NCBI RefSeq assembly: GCF_043678055.1
Contig: NZ_JBHEQA010000002.1
Coordinates: 992,001 to 1,056,000 of the forward strand
Length of the DNA stretch: 64,000 nt
From: Spongiimicrobium salis
GTDB taxonomy: Bacteria; Bacteroidota; Bacteroidia; Flavobacteriales; Flavobacteriaceae
Direction of reading: 5' to 3'
In this document: piece by piece, positions 17,884 to 26,268 of the stretch
How positions within the stretch are numbered: position 1 is the stretch's first letter
Layout: every line of letters begins with the position of its first letter
Program-made: the position numbers and the translations under genes
The notes under the pieces: generated by a model
Told to the model about the DNA's origin: nothing
The model's input: only the letters and a program-made list of their open reading frames with translations
Database searches by the model: none

Positions 17884-18729
17884 GTCTTTATAGGGAAGGA
17901 TCAAAAAAGGAACTTTTATAGCGCGACTTATTTTTTTAAATATGGGTTCACGGATCCATCGCTCAAGAATGCTTCTTGGGTGTTGCACCAATACCAAAAG
18001 GTCAATATGGGCTTCTTCAACAAATATTGCCATGATACCGGCCGAATCTGTAAAATGAGGGACCTCGTGCACGGAATATTGCCTTTGCTGTAAACGGTCT
18101 AGCAAAGCCGCCTTATTCAAGGTTTCTGTAGGTTTCAAAGGTTCCCTCCCATTGATGTGTAAAATTCGAATTGTTGCATCGGAGATTCGCTGAATTTCCT
18201 CAAGCGGCAGCAATAGCGCTTGGGTATACGGATAACGATAATTGGTAGGAAATGCAATCTCCTTAGGCGCCTTAAAATCAATATCCAAAGGGATAGTGAG
18301 TATGGGATATTTTTTCTGAGTATGCACTATACGAAGCGTATTACTTCCCATAAAAATCAGGGAAGAGGACGTTTTCCCCTTATTTCCCATCACTACAAGA
18401 TCAATCTTCTCCTCTTGGATTATTGTATTTACCACCATACCCAATCTTCCTCGGATTGAAAGAACTTTGAACCGCTGAGTGGTTTCTCCTACATCTCTTT
18501 TGATTTTATGACAAGTTTCCAAGAGTCCTTCTTCAGATTCATCTTTTAGGTGACGTAAGAGGGCATGCCCTCCCTTTTTCGCAATTCTTTTGGTTTTTAC
18601 CGGTGTTAATTCCGTATAGGCATTCACAATAATAAAGGTAGATGCCATTCCCTTGTACAACTGGGTACTATAATGTAAAGCGTGATATGCATTATCTGAA
18701 AAATCAGTAAGAACAAGTATTTTTTTCAT
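17881..18729 (-). CDS. Universal stress protein, tandem UspA domains (USP 2 of 7)
   Basis: 282 residues from the ATG at 18729 (MKKILVLTDFSDNAYHAL); the 20 extra upstream residues in frame overlap the preceding gene and are rejected. The first domain carries MGNKGKTSSSLIFMGSNTLR, fitting G-x2-G-x9-G-S. The second domain starts EIAFPTNYRYPYTQ and has no ATP motif. Basic Thr/Lys-rich loop TPVKTKRIAKKGGHALLRH between strands. It follows USP 3 after 7 bp, so it is cotranscribed from unit 3. Confidence 0.92.
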   Translation of the reverse strand: MKKILVLTDFSDNAYHALHYSTQLYKGMASTFIIVNAYTELTPVKTKRIAKKGGHALLRHLKDESEEGLLETCHKIKRDVGETTQRFKVLSIRGRLGMVVNTIIQEEKIDLVVMGNKGKTSSSLIFMGSNTLRIVHTQKKYPILTIPLDIDFKAPKEIAFPTNYRYPYTQALLLPLEEIQRISDATIRILHINGREPLKPTETLNKAALLDRLQQRQYSVHEVPHFTDSAGIMAIFVEEAHIDLLVLVQHPRSILERWIREPIFKKISRAIKVPFLILPYKD

Positions 18730-18736
18730 GCCATTT

Positions 18737-19579
18737 TTATTTTTTTTCGAAAGGAAATACCAGAAACGGAATATTGACATGAAGTCCAATTTTCTTGATT
18801 ACGGAACCTAAAAAAAGGCGTTCAAAAAAATTGTGTTTATTTCTGACCATGACCAGTAGGTTCATTTTATGTTCCCATTGAAAATTGTTGATTGCCGATA
18901 AGAGGTCATTGTCGGGTACATCATGACATAAATGTGTTCCCTTTCCCAAGACTTTCTTTAGGTTAGCCTTATTCCCCCATTGCATGTCCGTAAGACCTTG
19001 GGAAGAGACATGTAACACATGGATTCTTGATTTATGTAGTTGAATCAATTGAAGTAACATATTGAACTGCTCTTTGGTATAGTCGATCTCGTAATCCGTT
19101 GGAAATAGAATTTCCATAGGTTTTTCATAAGTAAAACCCTTGGGTATGGCCAATACGGGGCAATCCGATTTTTTAATGACGTGCACCGTAGTACTTCCAA
19201 ATAAAATTTCCCTTGCCGCAGTAGCACCTTTTGTGCCCATGACAATACCATCAATATCCTCATGCTGTACCACCGCCCTAATTTCGTGTAGGACCGTATT
19301 AAAGGCAGCGCGACAGACAAACGTATGCCTAGGATTATTAAACTCCTTTTGTAACGTATCCTTTAAGGTTTCTAGGCGCATGGCAGCATTGGTTTGATAA
19401 AAATCGTCCAAGCCAATTTGAGAAGGGCTGTGCAAAACATATTCCGTATGATAGATCGGTGGGGTATAACTATGCAATAGATAGAAGGTAACGGTTTCGT
19501 CCTTAAATAGGTGTTGTGCATAAGCTATGGCATTCCTTGCATTTTCAGAAAAATCGGTAGGTAAGAGTATCTTTTTCAT
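18737..19579 (-). CDS. Universal stress protein, tandem UspA domains (USP 3 of 7)
   Basis: 280 residues from the ATG at 19579 (MKKILLPTDFSENARNAI); upstream in-frame codons to 19606 would run into the promoter. First-domain ATP motif MGTKGATAAREILFGSTTVH is intact; the second half (EILFPTDYEIDYTKEQ onward) lacks it. It is the first gene of a two-gene transcript with USP 2, driven by regulon unit 3 in the divergent region shared with thioredoxin. Confidence 0.93.
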   Translation of the reverse strand: MKKILLPTDFSENARNAIAYAQHLFKDETVTFYLLHSYTPPIYHTEYVLHSPSQIGLDDFYQTNAAMRLETLKDTLQKEFNNPRHTFVCRAAFNTVLHEIRAVVQHEDIDGIVMGTKGATAAREILFGSTTVHVIKKSDCPVLAIPKGFTYEKPMEILFPTDYEIDYTKEQFNMLLQLIQLHKSRIHVLHVSSQGLTDMQWGNKANLKKVLGKGTHLCHDVPDNDLLSAINNFQWEHKMNLLVMVRNKHNFFERLFLGSVIKKIGLHVNIPFLVFPFEKK

Positions 19580-19603
19580 GCTACAATACTTTAGGTTGGC
19601 ATT

Positions 19604-19646
19604 CAAAAGTAAGCAGGCCTATTTTCCCTAACTATGATATCCATCA
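19604..19646 (-). promoter_or_regulatory. Regulon unit 3: operator TGATATCCATCA plus -7 box
   Basis: Dyad TGATA-TC-CATCA at 19635-19646. The -7 box at 19604-19611 is TACTTTTG on the minus strand (8 of 8 to TAnnTTTG). Centre spacing 33 bp. It drives the USP 3/USP 2 pair starting at 19579. Confidence 0.75.
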
Positions 19647-19673
19647 GTTTAAGAAATATCATTTTTCTTGCTG

Positions 19674-19681
19674 TATCTTTG
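19674..19681 (+). promoter_or_regulatory. -7 box TATCTTTG of thioredoxin gene
   Basis: Perfect TAnnTTTG match 15 bp before the trx ATG. The nearest operator (centre 19640.5) is 37 bp away rather than 33, so thioredoxin may be expressed independently of the regulon or only partly influenced by it. Confidence 0.6.
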
Positions 19682-19696
19682 TAAAAAATAGAACAG

Positions 19697-19996
19697 ATGA
19701 AAGGAAGCTTTTCTACTATAATTGCGTCAGAAACTCCAGTTTTAATTGACTTTTATGCAGATTGGTGCGGACCTTGCAAAATGTTATCCCCCATTTTAAA
19801 GGAAGTAAAAGACGAATTGGGAGATCGTGTTAAGGTGGTTAAAATTGATGTCGATAAAAATCAACCCCTTGCCAATACCTATCAGGTTAGAGGTGTACCT
19901 ACGATGTTGTTGTTCAAAAACGGAAAACAACTATGGAGACAGTCGGGAGTTGTTCAAAAAAATGAACTGGTCAATATCATCAACTCCTTTAGTTGA
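19697..19996 (+). CDS. trxA: Thioredoxin
   Basis: 99 residues with the redox site WCGPCK at residues 23-28, the cis-Pro region VRGVPTMLLF, and the usual FYADWCGPCKM context. Cytoplasmic, no signal peptide. Slightly shorter than E. coli TrxA (about 108) because the N-terminus is trimmed. It is embedded in the universal stress protein cluster on the opposite strand, divergent from USP 3 and convergent with USP 4, consistent with a redox link to the block. A possible hairpin over its stop codon (19979-19997) lacks a U-tract. Confidence 0.94.
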   Translation: MKGSFSTIIASETPVLIDFYADWCGPCKMLSPILKEVKDELGDRVKVVKIDVDKNQPLANTYQVRGVPTMLLFKNGKQLWRQSGVVQKNELVNIINSFS

Positions 19997-20014
19997 TCAA
20001 AAAAAGATAACCTA

Positions 20015-20842
20015 TCATTCGTGAAGTACCAGAAATGGAATTTTGGTATGATAACTTATTTTTTCTACAGTAGGCCTAAACAACAGACGTTGTAAAAAAT
20101 TGAGGTTTTTGGCTACCATGGCAATCATGGAAGTATGCTGTTTTTCACAAAAAGAATGCAAAACAACTTCCAATCGATTGCCATGAATTTCACGAAATTC
20201 ATGGGGTATTTCTGTAAAGTGTTGATGAAGAAATTCTTTGTTTCTTTTAGCAGCAGGCGATAGTGCACTGGGTTCTTTTGACATATGCATTATTTGCAAA
20301 GAAGATCCATGTAATTCAATTAACTCCATAAGAGTGTCCAACACTTCAGTTTCATAGTTTAGGATGTAGTCCGTAGGAAAAGCAATAGACACCAATCCTG
20401 TAAAGGAGGCTTTTTCCGGGACCACCAATATGGGGCATTTCACTTTCGTGATCACATTTGCGGTATTGCTCCCTATAGTAGCTTTTTTTAAGCCCGTAGC
20501 ACCCTTGGTTCCCATGATAATGAGACTTATATGGTGTTTTTGCTGCTTTTTTTGAATGGCTTCTACAAAAAAATCATGTGCCGCGACCGGAACAAAAGTG
20601 TGTTTTGGATTGAAATATTGTGCCGTTAAAACGGCGATAAGATCCTGTAGTCGCTTGGTACTTGCTTGCAGCATAACATCCCTACTTCCCATAAGGATAG
20701 TTTCTTCTCCGGAATAGGTGGAAATGGTACTGATATACATCACATAAAATGTACAAGGCACTTCTTTAAACAGCCTTAAGCCATATACCATAGCGTTCCA
20801 TGCATTATCGGAAAAATCAGTTGGAATCAGGATATGTTTCAT
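20015..20842 (-). CDS. Universal stress protein, tandem UspA domains (USP 4 of 7)
   Basis: 275 residues from the ATG at 20842 (MKHILIPTDFSDNAWNAM); a TTG two codons earlier is ignored. ATP motif MGTKGATGLKKATIGSNTAN in the first domain; second domain starts SIAFPTDYILNYET and lacks it. The C-terminal NLNFLQRLLFRPTVEKIS is shared with USP 7, marking them as the closest pair. Last gene of the three-gene run 22572-20015 under regulon unit 4, with a 30-bp gap to the preceding gene. Confidence 0.92.
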   Translation of the reverse strand: MKHILIPTDFSDNAWNAMVYGLRLFKEVPCTFYVMYISTISTYSGEETILMGSRDVMLQASTKRLQDLIAVLTAQYFNPKHTFVPVAAHDFFVEAIQKKQQKHHISLIIMGTKGATGLKKATIGSNTANVITKVKCPILVVPEKASFTGLVSIAFPTDYILNYETEVLDTLMELIELHGSSLQIMHMSKEPSALSPAAKRNKEFLHQHFTEIPHEFREIHGNRLEVVLHSFCEKQHTSMIAMVAKNLNFLQRLLFRPTVEKISYHTKIPFLVLHE

Positions 20843-20872
20843 GATCAAAGAATTTAAGGGTATCTATTTTTA

Positions 20873-21679
20873 TTAGGCCGATTCTGGTAAAACCAGGAAA
20901 GGGACTTTAATGCGGAACACGAGTTTTTTTACCACCTGGGATTTCCACATGCTCTCAAAAAAATGCTGACGACGATAAATCATGGCCAATAAGGAAATTT
21001 TCCGCTCTGTTATAAACCGATCTATTAGCTTGGGTAAAGGATCGGAAGAACGCACTTCTTCCATGGTATAGGGTACCTTTTGCAATCTTTTTTCCAGCAG
21101 TCCTTTTAAGGTTTTTTGATAGCCTGTCAAGGTTTCATTTCGCAGCACATGGACTACAGTTAATTTGGTTTTTTCTGTTTCTGCGATATCAATAACAGGC
21201 AACAATTCCGAGCGCTCATGAAAGTTCGAAAAATCGGTAGCGATCAAAATATGATCCTTTTCCAAAGGGCGATAGTCTTCAGGAACAAAAATCATAGGGC
21301 AAAGATCTATTTGTTGCAGGGCTCTTACCGCATTGCTGCCCATGAAAATTTCCCGGACTGCCGAGGAACCTTTTGTTCCCATAACAAGATAATCGATTTC
21401 TTTAGCCACTATAACCTTTTTCGTTGCCGAAATCAATTCATCGACCATAGGAACCGCTTCAAAACAATGCTTTGAATTCCCTTCTTCTTTTTGCAGCTTC
21501 GCTACAAGCTGCATTAGCCTGTTTTGTGCAATGTCTTTATTTTGAGATCCCATTTCAAATCGTTCATAAGCGTTACATAGGTAAAAAGTAACCGTACTGT
21601 TTTTGAATACGGATTTTGCATACTGAATGGCATTGAGGGCATTCTCCGAAAAATCTGTGAGCAAGAGTATTCTTTTCAT
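20873..21679 (-). CDS. Universal stress protein, tandem UspA domains (USP 5 of 7)
   Basis: 268 residues, the shortest of the seven (MKRILLLTDFSENALNAI). ATP motif MGTKGSSAVREIFMGSNAVR is intact in domain 1; domain 2 begins HILIATDFSNFHER and has no ATP motif. Middle gene of the USP 6-5-4 run, 41 bp after USP 6 with no operator or -7 box of its own. Confidence 0.92.
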   Translation of the reverse strand: MKRILLLTDFSENALNAIQYAKSVFKNSTVTFYLCNAYERFEMGSQNKDIAQNRLMQLVAKLQKEEGNSKHCFEAVPMVDELISATKKVIVAKEIDYLVMGTKGSSAVREIFMGSNAVRALQQIDLCPMIFVPEDYRPLEKDHILIATDFSNFHERSELLPVIDIAETEKTKLTVVHVLRNETLTGYQKTLKGLLEKRLQKVPYTMEEVRSSDPLPKLIDRFITERKISLLAMIYRRQHFFESMWKSQVVKKLVFRIKVPFLVLPESA

Positions 21680-21720
21680 TTTTTATTTGCTTAATGTCGT
21701 CTATTGCGGTACGTTGTCAT

Positions 21721-22572
21721 CTAAAAAACCATATTGGGCATAACCAATAGCGGGACTTCGGTATGAAAGCCTACATTTTTAACTACGGCTTCCTGGGTGA
21801 GTTTTTCCATAAAAGTGTGCTTGTAATGCATTAGGGCCACCATTTCTGCATTTTGCGTTTTGGCAAACTGATGTATTCCTCTAGAAATATTGTCCTTTAA
21901 GGCTACCTCATGGTATTTAAAATTTATCCCCTTAAAGCGCTCTTCCAGCATTTTCTTATTTAATTTTTGGGCCTCACTTAAGGAAAATTCCTGTGCGATA
22001 TAAAAAACATGCAATGCCGCGTCCCATAATGAAATCATATCCAATAGGGGTTCCAACTCGTAGCGTTCATAAAAATGAGTAAAGTCAGTTGGGAATACGA
22101 TCTGTTTCAATCCTTGAAAATTATACTTTTCCGGTACGGCAATAAGAGGACAATTACGAACAGATTTCATAAGTTGAACCGTAGTACTCCCCAAAAAAAT
22201 TTGTTTAGCTCCGGTTGCACCTTGGGTGCCCATAATGATGGTATCTATACGTTGTTTGCGTTGGGTGTTCTTTACAACTTCTACCAAGTTTCCCCTTGCT
22301 GAAATATAATCTATGGCATGCATTTCATTGCCGTAATGCTCCTCAAAATAGCGTTCAATTTTCTTCATTTCCTGAACGGAGGACTCCGCCATCGACTTTA
22401 AAAGCATCCCTACACGTACAGAAGTTTTAGACCCTAAACTATTGGTAGGATTTGGATCGTAAGCATTGAGAATGTAAAAATGACAGGGTACTTTCCCAAA
22501 TAGTTTAAGGGCATAAAAAATAGCATTCCATGCATTATCCGAGAAATCCGTGGGCAATAATATATTCTTCAT
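21721..22572 (-). CDS. Universal stress protein, tandem UspA domains (USP 6 of 7)
   Basis: 283 residues from the ATG at 22572 (MKNILLPTDFSDNAWNAI); a GTG one codon earlier is possible. ATP motif MGTQGATGAKQIFLGSTTVQ in domain 1; domain 2 begins QIVFPTDFTHFYER without it. It heads the three-gene run and carries regulon unit 4 immediately upstream. Confidence 0.92.
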   Translation of the reverse strand: MKNILLPTDFSDNAWNAIFYALKLFGKVPCHFYILNAYDPNPTNSLGSKTSVRVGMLLKSMAESSVQEMKKIERYFEEHYGNEMHAIDYISARGNLVEVVKNTQRKQRIDTIIMGTQGATGAKQIFLGSTTVQLMKSVRNCPLIAVPEKYNFQGLKQIVFPTDFTHFYERYELEPLLDMISLWDAALHVFYIAQEFSLSEAQKLNKKMLEERFKGINFKYHEVALKDNISRGIHQFAKTQNAEMVALMHYKHTFMEKLTQEAVVKNVGFHTEVPLLVMPNMVF

Positions 22573-22594
22573 CACTAGTCGTTTTTCATGGTGA

Positions 22595-22637
22595 TAAAGG
22601 TATTTTAGCGCCTACATATAAACTATGATAAATATCA
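22595..22637 (-). promoter_or_regulatory. Regulon unit 4: operator TGATAAATATCA plus -7 box
   Basis: Dyad TGATA-AA-TATCA at 22626-22637. The -7 box at 22595-22602 is TACCTTTA on the minus strand (7 of 8). Centre spacing 33 bp. It drives USP 6-5-4; the start codon lies 23 bp downstream of the box. Confidence 0.75.
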
Positions 22638-22658
22638 GGATACTCCCATAATCACCAA

Positions 22659-23507
22659 CTACCCATGAATGACATAAAAAGGAGTGGTGATCTGAAAACT
22701 CAGTTGTTCTATCGTAGAGTTAAACAAAGTCTGTTGTAAAAAATTCAGGTTCTTGGCTACCATCACAATCATATCTGCTTTATGGTCTAAAGCAAATTGC
22801 TCTATGGCCGTGGCAATTTTTGCCCCCATAGGCAAATGAAATTCATGAGAACCTAGAAATTCCTCCTTAAGAAAGTCCTTAAGATAGGTGTAGTTATGTT
22901 TTTGTTCCGAATTCCACACTTTACTTTCTTTAGCAACGTGTATTACGTGTAAACGGGCATTGTTCTTTCTTACCAATGTAGCAAGTGTATCCAACACTTT
23001 AAACGAATAAAAAATCGTATAGTCCGTTGGGAAAATAATTTCTTTGGGCAATCTGTACTGCGCCTGCTGGGGTATGATGAGTGTATTACAATGTACCTTC
23101 GTAATGACATCCCCGGTATTACTTCCTACAATGATTTTTTTAATACCACTGGCGCCTTTGGTGCCCATTACAATGGTGTTGATCTGCTTCTCCTTTACAT
23201 GTCTTTTTAGTGCTTCTATAAAGGTTCCGAAATCCAAAATGGAATAAAACCGATGCTTTGTATTTTTGGAAGTTCTTTTTATTCGAATTAAAAAATCATT
23301 CAGATGCTGTTCAAAGGGAGGAATAACATCATTTTCCTTAGCTTCCGTGCCTGTTACAAGGCTAAATCCGTTAAGGCCAATGTCTGGTGCGTTGGTCACG
23401 TGTAGGACATAAAACTTGCATGGGGTATTTTTAAAAAACGCCATGGCATACACAAGGGCATTCCAAGAATTTTTGGAAAAATCGGTAGGAAATAAAATAT
23501 TTTTCAT
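22659..23507 (-). CDS. Universal stress protein, tandem UspA domains (USP 7 of 7)
   Basis: 282 residues (MKNILFPTDFSKNSWNAL). ATP motif MGTKGASGIKKIIVGSNTGD in domain 1; domain 2 begins EIIFPTDYTIFYSF and lacks it. Monocistronic from regulon unit 5, whose -7 box implies a leader of about 107 nt, longer than for the other members. It lies directly downstream of the regulator gene on the same strand. Confidence 0.93.
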   Translation of the reverse strand: MKNILFPTDFSKNSWNALVYAMAFFKNTPCKFYVLHVTNAPDIGLNGFSLVTGTEAKENDVIPPFEQHLNDFLIRIKRTSKNTKHRFYSILDFGTFIEALKRHVKEKQINTIVMGTKGASGIKKIIVGSNTGDVITKVHCNTLIIPQQAQYRLPKEIIFPTDYTIFYSFKVLDTLATLVRKNNARLHVIHVAKESKVWNSEQKHNYTYLKDFLKEEFLGSHEFHLPMGAKIATAIEQFALDHKADMIVMVAKNLNFLQQTLFNSTIEQLSFQITTPFYVIHG

Positions 23508-23619
23508 GAAACTAGTTTCTACACCTCTTCAACAATTGAAAACTATTTCACTTTACAAGGACCTCAACCCATTTGCCGTTATGCTTTATCTTTCAATGCC
23601 TATCAGGTACTGCTCAAAA

Positions 23620-23662
23620 CAAATGTATGCTTTGGCCCGTAGCCACCCTATGATAAAAATCA
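23620..23662 (-). promoter_or_regulatory. Regulon unit 5: operator TGATAAAAATCA plus -7 box
   Basis: Dyad TGATA-AA-AATCA at 23651-23662. The -7 box at 23620-23627 is TACATTTG on the minus strand (8 of 8). Centre spacing 33 bp. It sits between the regulator's stop (23676) and USP 7. Confidence 0.72.
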
Positions 23663-23675
23663 TTTTCCTTTTCCC

Positions 23676-24728
23676 TTAATTTATATAACGAAGGGCTTCA
23701 AGGGCTACGATGCGTATATTTCTACCTTCCACGGCAATCAACCCTTCTTTTTTGAAATCAGATAATGTGCGTATAAGACTCTCCGTGGCAATACCGGCAA
23801 CACTGGCCAAATCACTCCTGGATATCTTAATAGGGTCTTCGGTTCTTCGATTCAGGATTTCAGCAAATTGAAGTAAGGTTTGGGCGGTCTTTTTTCGCAC
23901 AGAACTATAGGCCATTTGAAGCAATTGCGCTTTGATTTCCGATATGTTTTCTGTCAACAATTCCAATAGCTCTATAGAAATGTCTTGGTGCTTCGCCAAA
24001 ATTTCTTTGAGCTCAATTTTGGATATTCCGGCAAGTTCCACCTCCTCTACCGCTGAGGCATTCTCTTGATGTGGGTTATTCCCCATAAAAGAACTAAAGC
24101 CTAAAAAGTCATCCGCGCGATGCAATGAAGTAATCAACTCTTTACCATCGGCATCCATCTTATGACATTTTACAACGCCTTTAATAATCAAATAAATTCT
24201 ATTGGAATGTGTTCCCTCTGCATAAATCACTTCTCCCTTTTTAAACCTATAGGTTTTTCCATTGTCATCAAAGAAATTTTTAAGCTCATGGAGCGTATGC
24301 ATCTGAACGCTATCCTGTGCCTGGGTTTCTCCTTCCTTATCCTGCCCCTGAGCCAAAATTTCGGCTTTGGCCAAGCGACTTTCAATGGCACTTACCAAAT
24401 CTTCTTCTTCAAAAGGTTTTGTAAGATAATCATCGGCACCAAGGTTCATGCCCTTCCTAATTTCCTTATGCTCGGTTTTGGCAGAGAGAAATATAAAGGG
24501 GATATGTTTGGTGAGTTCATTGGTAGATAGGGTTTCAAGCACTGTATAACCATCTAGTACAGGCATCATAATATCGCAGATTACAATATCAGGAAGATGT
24601 TCTTTGGCCTGTGCAATTCCGATTTTTCCATTAGATGCGGTTAAGAGTTCGTAATTGTTTAACTCTAACAATTCTGCCGTATTTTCCCTTAAAACCGTAT
24701 CGTCTTCAATTAGGAGTATTTTTTTCAT
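23676..24728 (-). CDS. Response regulator with CRP/FNR-family output (REC-cNMP_binding-HTH_Crp)
   Basis: 350 residues. The receiver domain (1-125) has the acidic pocket IEDD, phospho-acceptor Asp52 in VICDIMMP, Ser in FIFLSAKT and Lys in YLTKPFE. After a charged linker comes a CRP-like beta-barrel (about 150-265; KGEVIYAEGTHSNRIYLIIK) and a winged helix (about 275-345) with recognition helix around IATESLIRTLSDFK. The Glu and Arg of ESLIR align with the Glu and Arg that CRP and FNR use to read TGA half-sites, matching the TGATA operators nearby. No FNR-type Cys cluster is seen at the N-terminus. The start overlaps the kinase stop by 4 bp (ATGA). Predicted to be phosphorylated by the kinase and to activate the stress genes around it. 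Confidence 0.93.
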   Translation of the reverse strand: MKKILLIEDDTVLRENTAELLELNNYELLTASNGKIGIAQAKEHLPDIVICDIMMPVLDGYTVLETLSTNELTKHIPFIFLSAKTEHKEIRKGMNLGADDYLTKPFEEEDLVSAIESRLAKAEILAQGQDKEGETQAQDSVQMHTLHELKNFFDDNGKTYRFKKGEVIYAEGTHSNRIYLIIKGVVKCHKMDADGKELITSLHRADDFLGFSSFMGNNPHQENASAVEEVELAGISKIELKEILAKHQDISIELLELLTENISEIKAQLLQMAYSSVRKKTAQTLLQFAEILNRRTEDPIKISRSDLASVAGIATESLIRTLSDFKKEGLIAVEGRNIRIVALEALRYIN

Positions 24729-26245
24729 GATAAATGCTTTTTATGACCCAAAGGAATGCTTATGCTAAATGTAGATCCTTTATCTACCTCACTTTGAAAA
24801 GAAATCTCCCCGTCTAAATTTTCAAGATGTTGCTTCACGATATTTAATCCAATACCCGTTCCCTGGTTTAAAAGAGCATTCTCTGCCCTGAAATAACGAT
24901 TGAAAATATACTTCTGGTCTTCTTTGGGAATCCCCATCCCTTGATCCATGATATGAAGATCCAGTGTTTCCTCTTTTCGTTCTACCTGTATGGCAATATT
25001 GGTGTTTTCCGGGGAATATTTTATGGCATTATTAATGAGGTTTGTTAAAATCAGTTCCAAAATCTTCTCATCAAAATATAAGTTAAGGTCATCAATATTT
25101 TCAGGATACAGGATATGCTGTCCCGATTTCAGTAACATATTTGCATCATAGATCACCTCGTTAACTACTTTGCTCAAAGGGAAAAAGGTAGCTTTATAAT
25201 TTACCTTACCCGATTCTAAACGTTCTACCGATAAAAAATCATTTAAGATATTATCCAGATACTTTACCTTATTCTGAATAGTGGCAATATGTTTATTGCG
25301 TTTTTCCTGTTGTTCGGTAGTTTTATATTTGGATAACAGGGCTGTAGAGGTAAGTATACTGCTCAAAGGGGTTTTAAATTCGTGGGAAACCAAAGATAAA
25401 AACCGGGTCTTAAGTTCATTCAATTCTTTTTCTTTGGTCAAAGCCAATCGCAATTGTTCCGTACGCTTTTTTACGGTTTCTTCCAAGCGTGTCATATAAT
25501 TACGCCTTTCCGTGATGTCCAAAATAATAGCAAAAAATACCTTGGTATTCCCAGAAGTGGACAATTGCAGATGAACCTCTACAGGGTAGGTTGTACCATC
25601 TTTACGCCTATGAATAGTATCGAATACAATTTTTTCACGAGCCCCATCCAATAGCGGTTGTACCAGAGTCTTAAATTCCGTCAGGGAAAAATTGGGTTTA
25701 ATCGCTATTGGGGTAAGTTCTCGTAACTCAGATACAGTATACCCAATATTCTGTTGGGCTCCTATATTCGCGTTTAAAAACTTAAACGTACTTACATCAA
25801 AAATAAAGATTTCGTTTAACGATTCATCGAAAATCTTTGCCCAGTGTTTCAATTCTTGCTCTGTCCGCTTCCGCTCTGTAATATCCATGATCAAGGCCAT
25901 GATATATGTGGATCCTGAAATCTCAAAGGGGTTTAGCCCTACCTCCACAGGAAATTCTTCCCCTTCCTTTCTGATACCATACAAATCCTGCCCTTTCGCC
26001 ATTTGGCGTTTCGCTTTCTTCTTTATAAAATGTTCAAAATGGTTTCCATGGGCATGATGATATTGTGAAGGAATGAGAACATGTAAAGGCTTGTTCCATA
26101 ATTCTTCTTTCCCATAACCAAACATCTCCTCTGCTGAAGAGTTGACCCCTACGATCTGCTGCCTTTCGTTAACAACGATAACACCTTCCGAAATCCCTTC
26201 CGATAGGAGATTGAAAATATGGCTGTTTTTTTGAAATACCCTCAT
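24725..26245 (-). CDS. Soluble PAS-PAS histidine kinase
   Basis: 506 residues, no transmembrane segment, so cytoplasmic. PAS1 (about 8-125) and PAS2 (about 130-250) both end in DITER motifs. A coiled coil, then HisKA with phospho-acceptor His in LVSHEFKTPL (about 290), and HATPase with NLINNAIKYS, DQGMGIP and GTGIGLNIVKQHL. In PAS1 the segment YHHAHGNHFEHF aligns without gaps with the FixL segment that holds the proximal haem His, and a His is conserved there; the FixL Arg220 position is Gln. Haem or another ligand is possible but unproven. It is coupled to the REC-CRP regulator by an ATGA overlap. A CAAAATTA box at 26250-26257 would start transcription almost at the ATG. Confidence 0.93.
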   Translation of the reverse strand: MRVFQKNSHIFNLLSEGISEGVIVVNERQQIVGVNSSAEEMFGYGKEELWNKPLHVLIPSQYHHAHGNHFEHFIKKKAKRQMAKGQDLYGIRKEGEEFPVEVGLNPFEISGSTYIMALIMDITERKRTEQELKHWAKIFDESLNEIFIFDVSTFKFLNANIGAQQNIGYTVSELRELTPIAIKPNFSLTEFKTLVQPLLDGAREKIVFDTIHRRKDGTTYPVEVHLQLSTSGNTKVFFAIILDITERRNYMTRLEETVKKRTEQLRLALTKEKELNELKTRFLSLVSHEFKTPLSSILTSTALLSKYKTTEQQEKRNKHIATIQNKVKYLDNILNDFLSVERLESGKVNYKATFFPLSKVVNEVIYDANMLLKSGQHILYPENIDDLNLYFDEKILELILTNLINNAIKYSPENTNIAIQVERKEETLDLHIMDQGMGIPKEDQKYIFNRYFRAENALLNQGTGIGLNIVKQHLENLDGEISFQSEVDKGSTFSISIPLGHKKHLS

Positions 26246-26268
26246 ATTCCAAAATTACGCTATTGAGC

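Noticed and set aside
19635..19681. Thioredoxin as a full member of the stress regulon
   Set aside because: Its -7 box TATCTTTG is perfect but 37 bp from the nearest dyad, against 33 bp at every other site; the dyad's exact-spacing partner is the USP 3 box on the opposite strand.
19979..19997. Stem-loop ATCAACT/AGTTGAT over the trx stop codon as a terminator
   Set aside because: No T-run follows on either strand; only A7 follows on the plus strand.
23676..24728. Oxygen-sensing FNR by iron-sulfur cluster
   Set aside because: No cluster of Cys residues is seen in the CRP part; any redox input is more likely through the kinase or phosphorylation.
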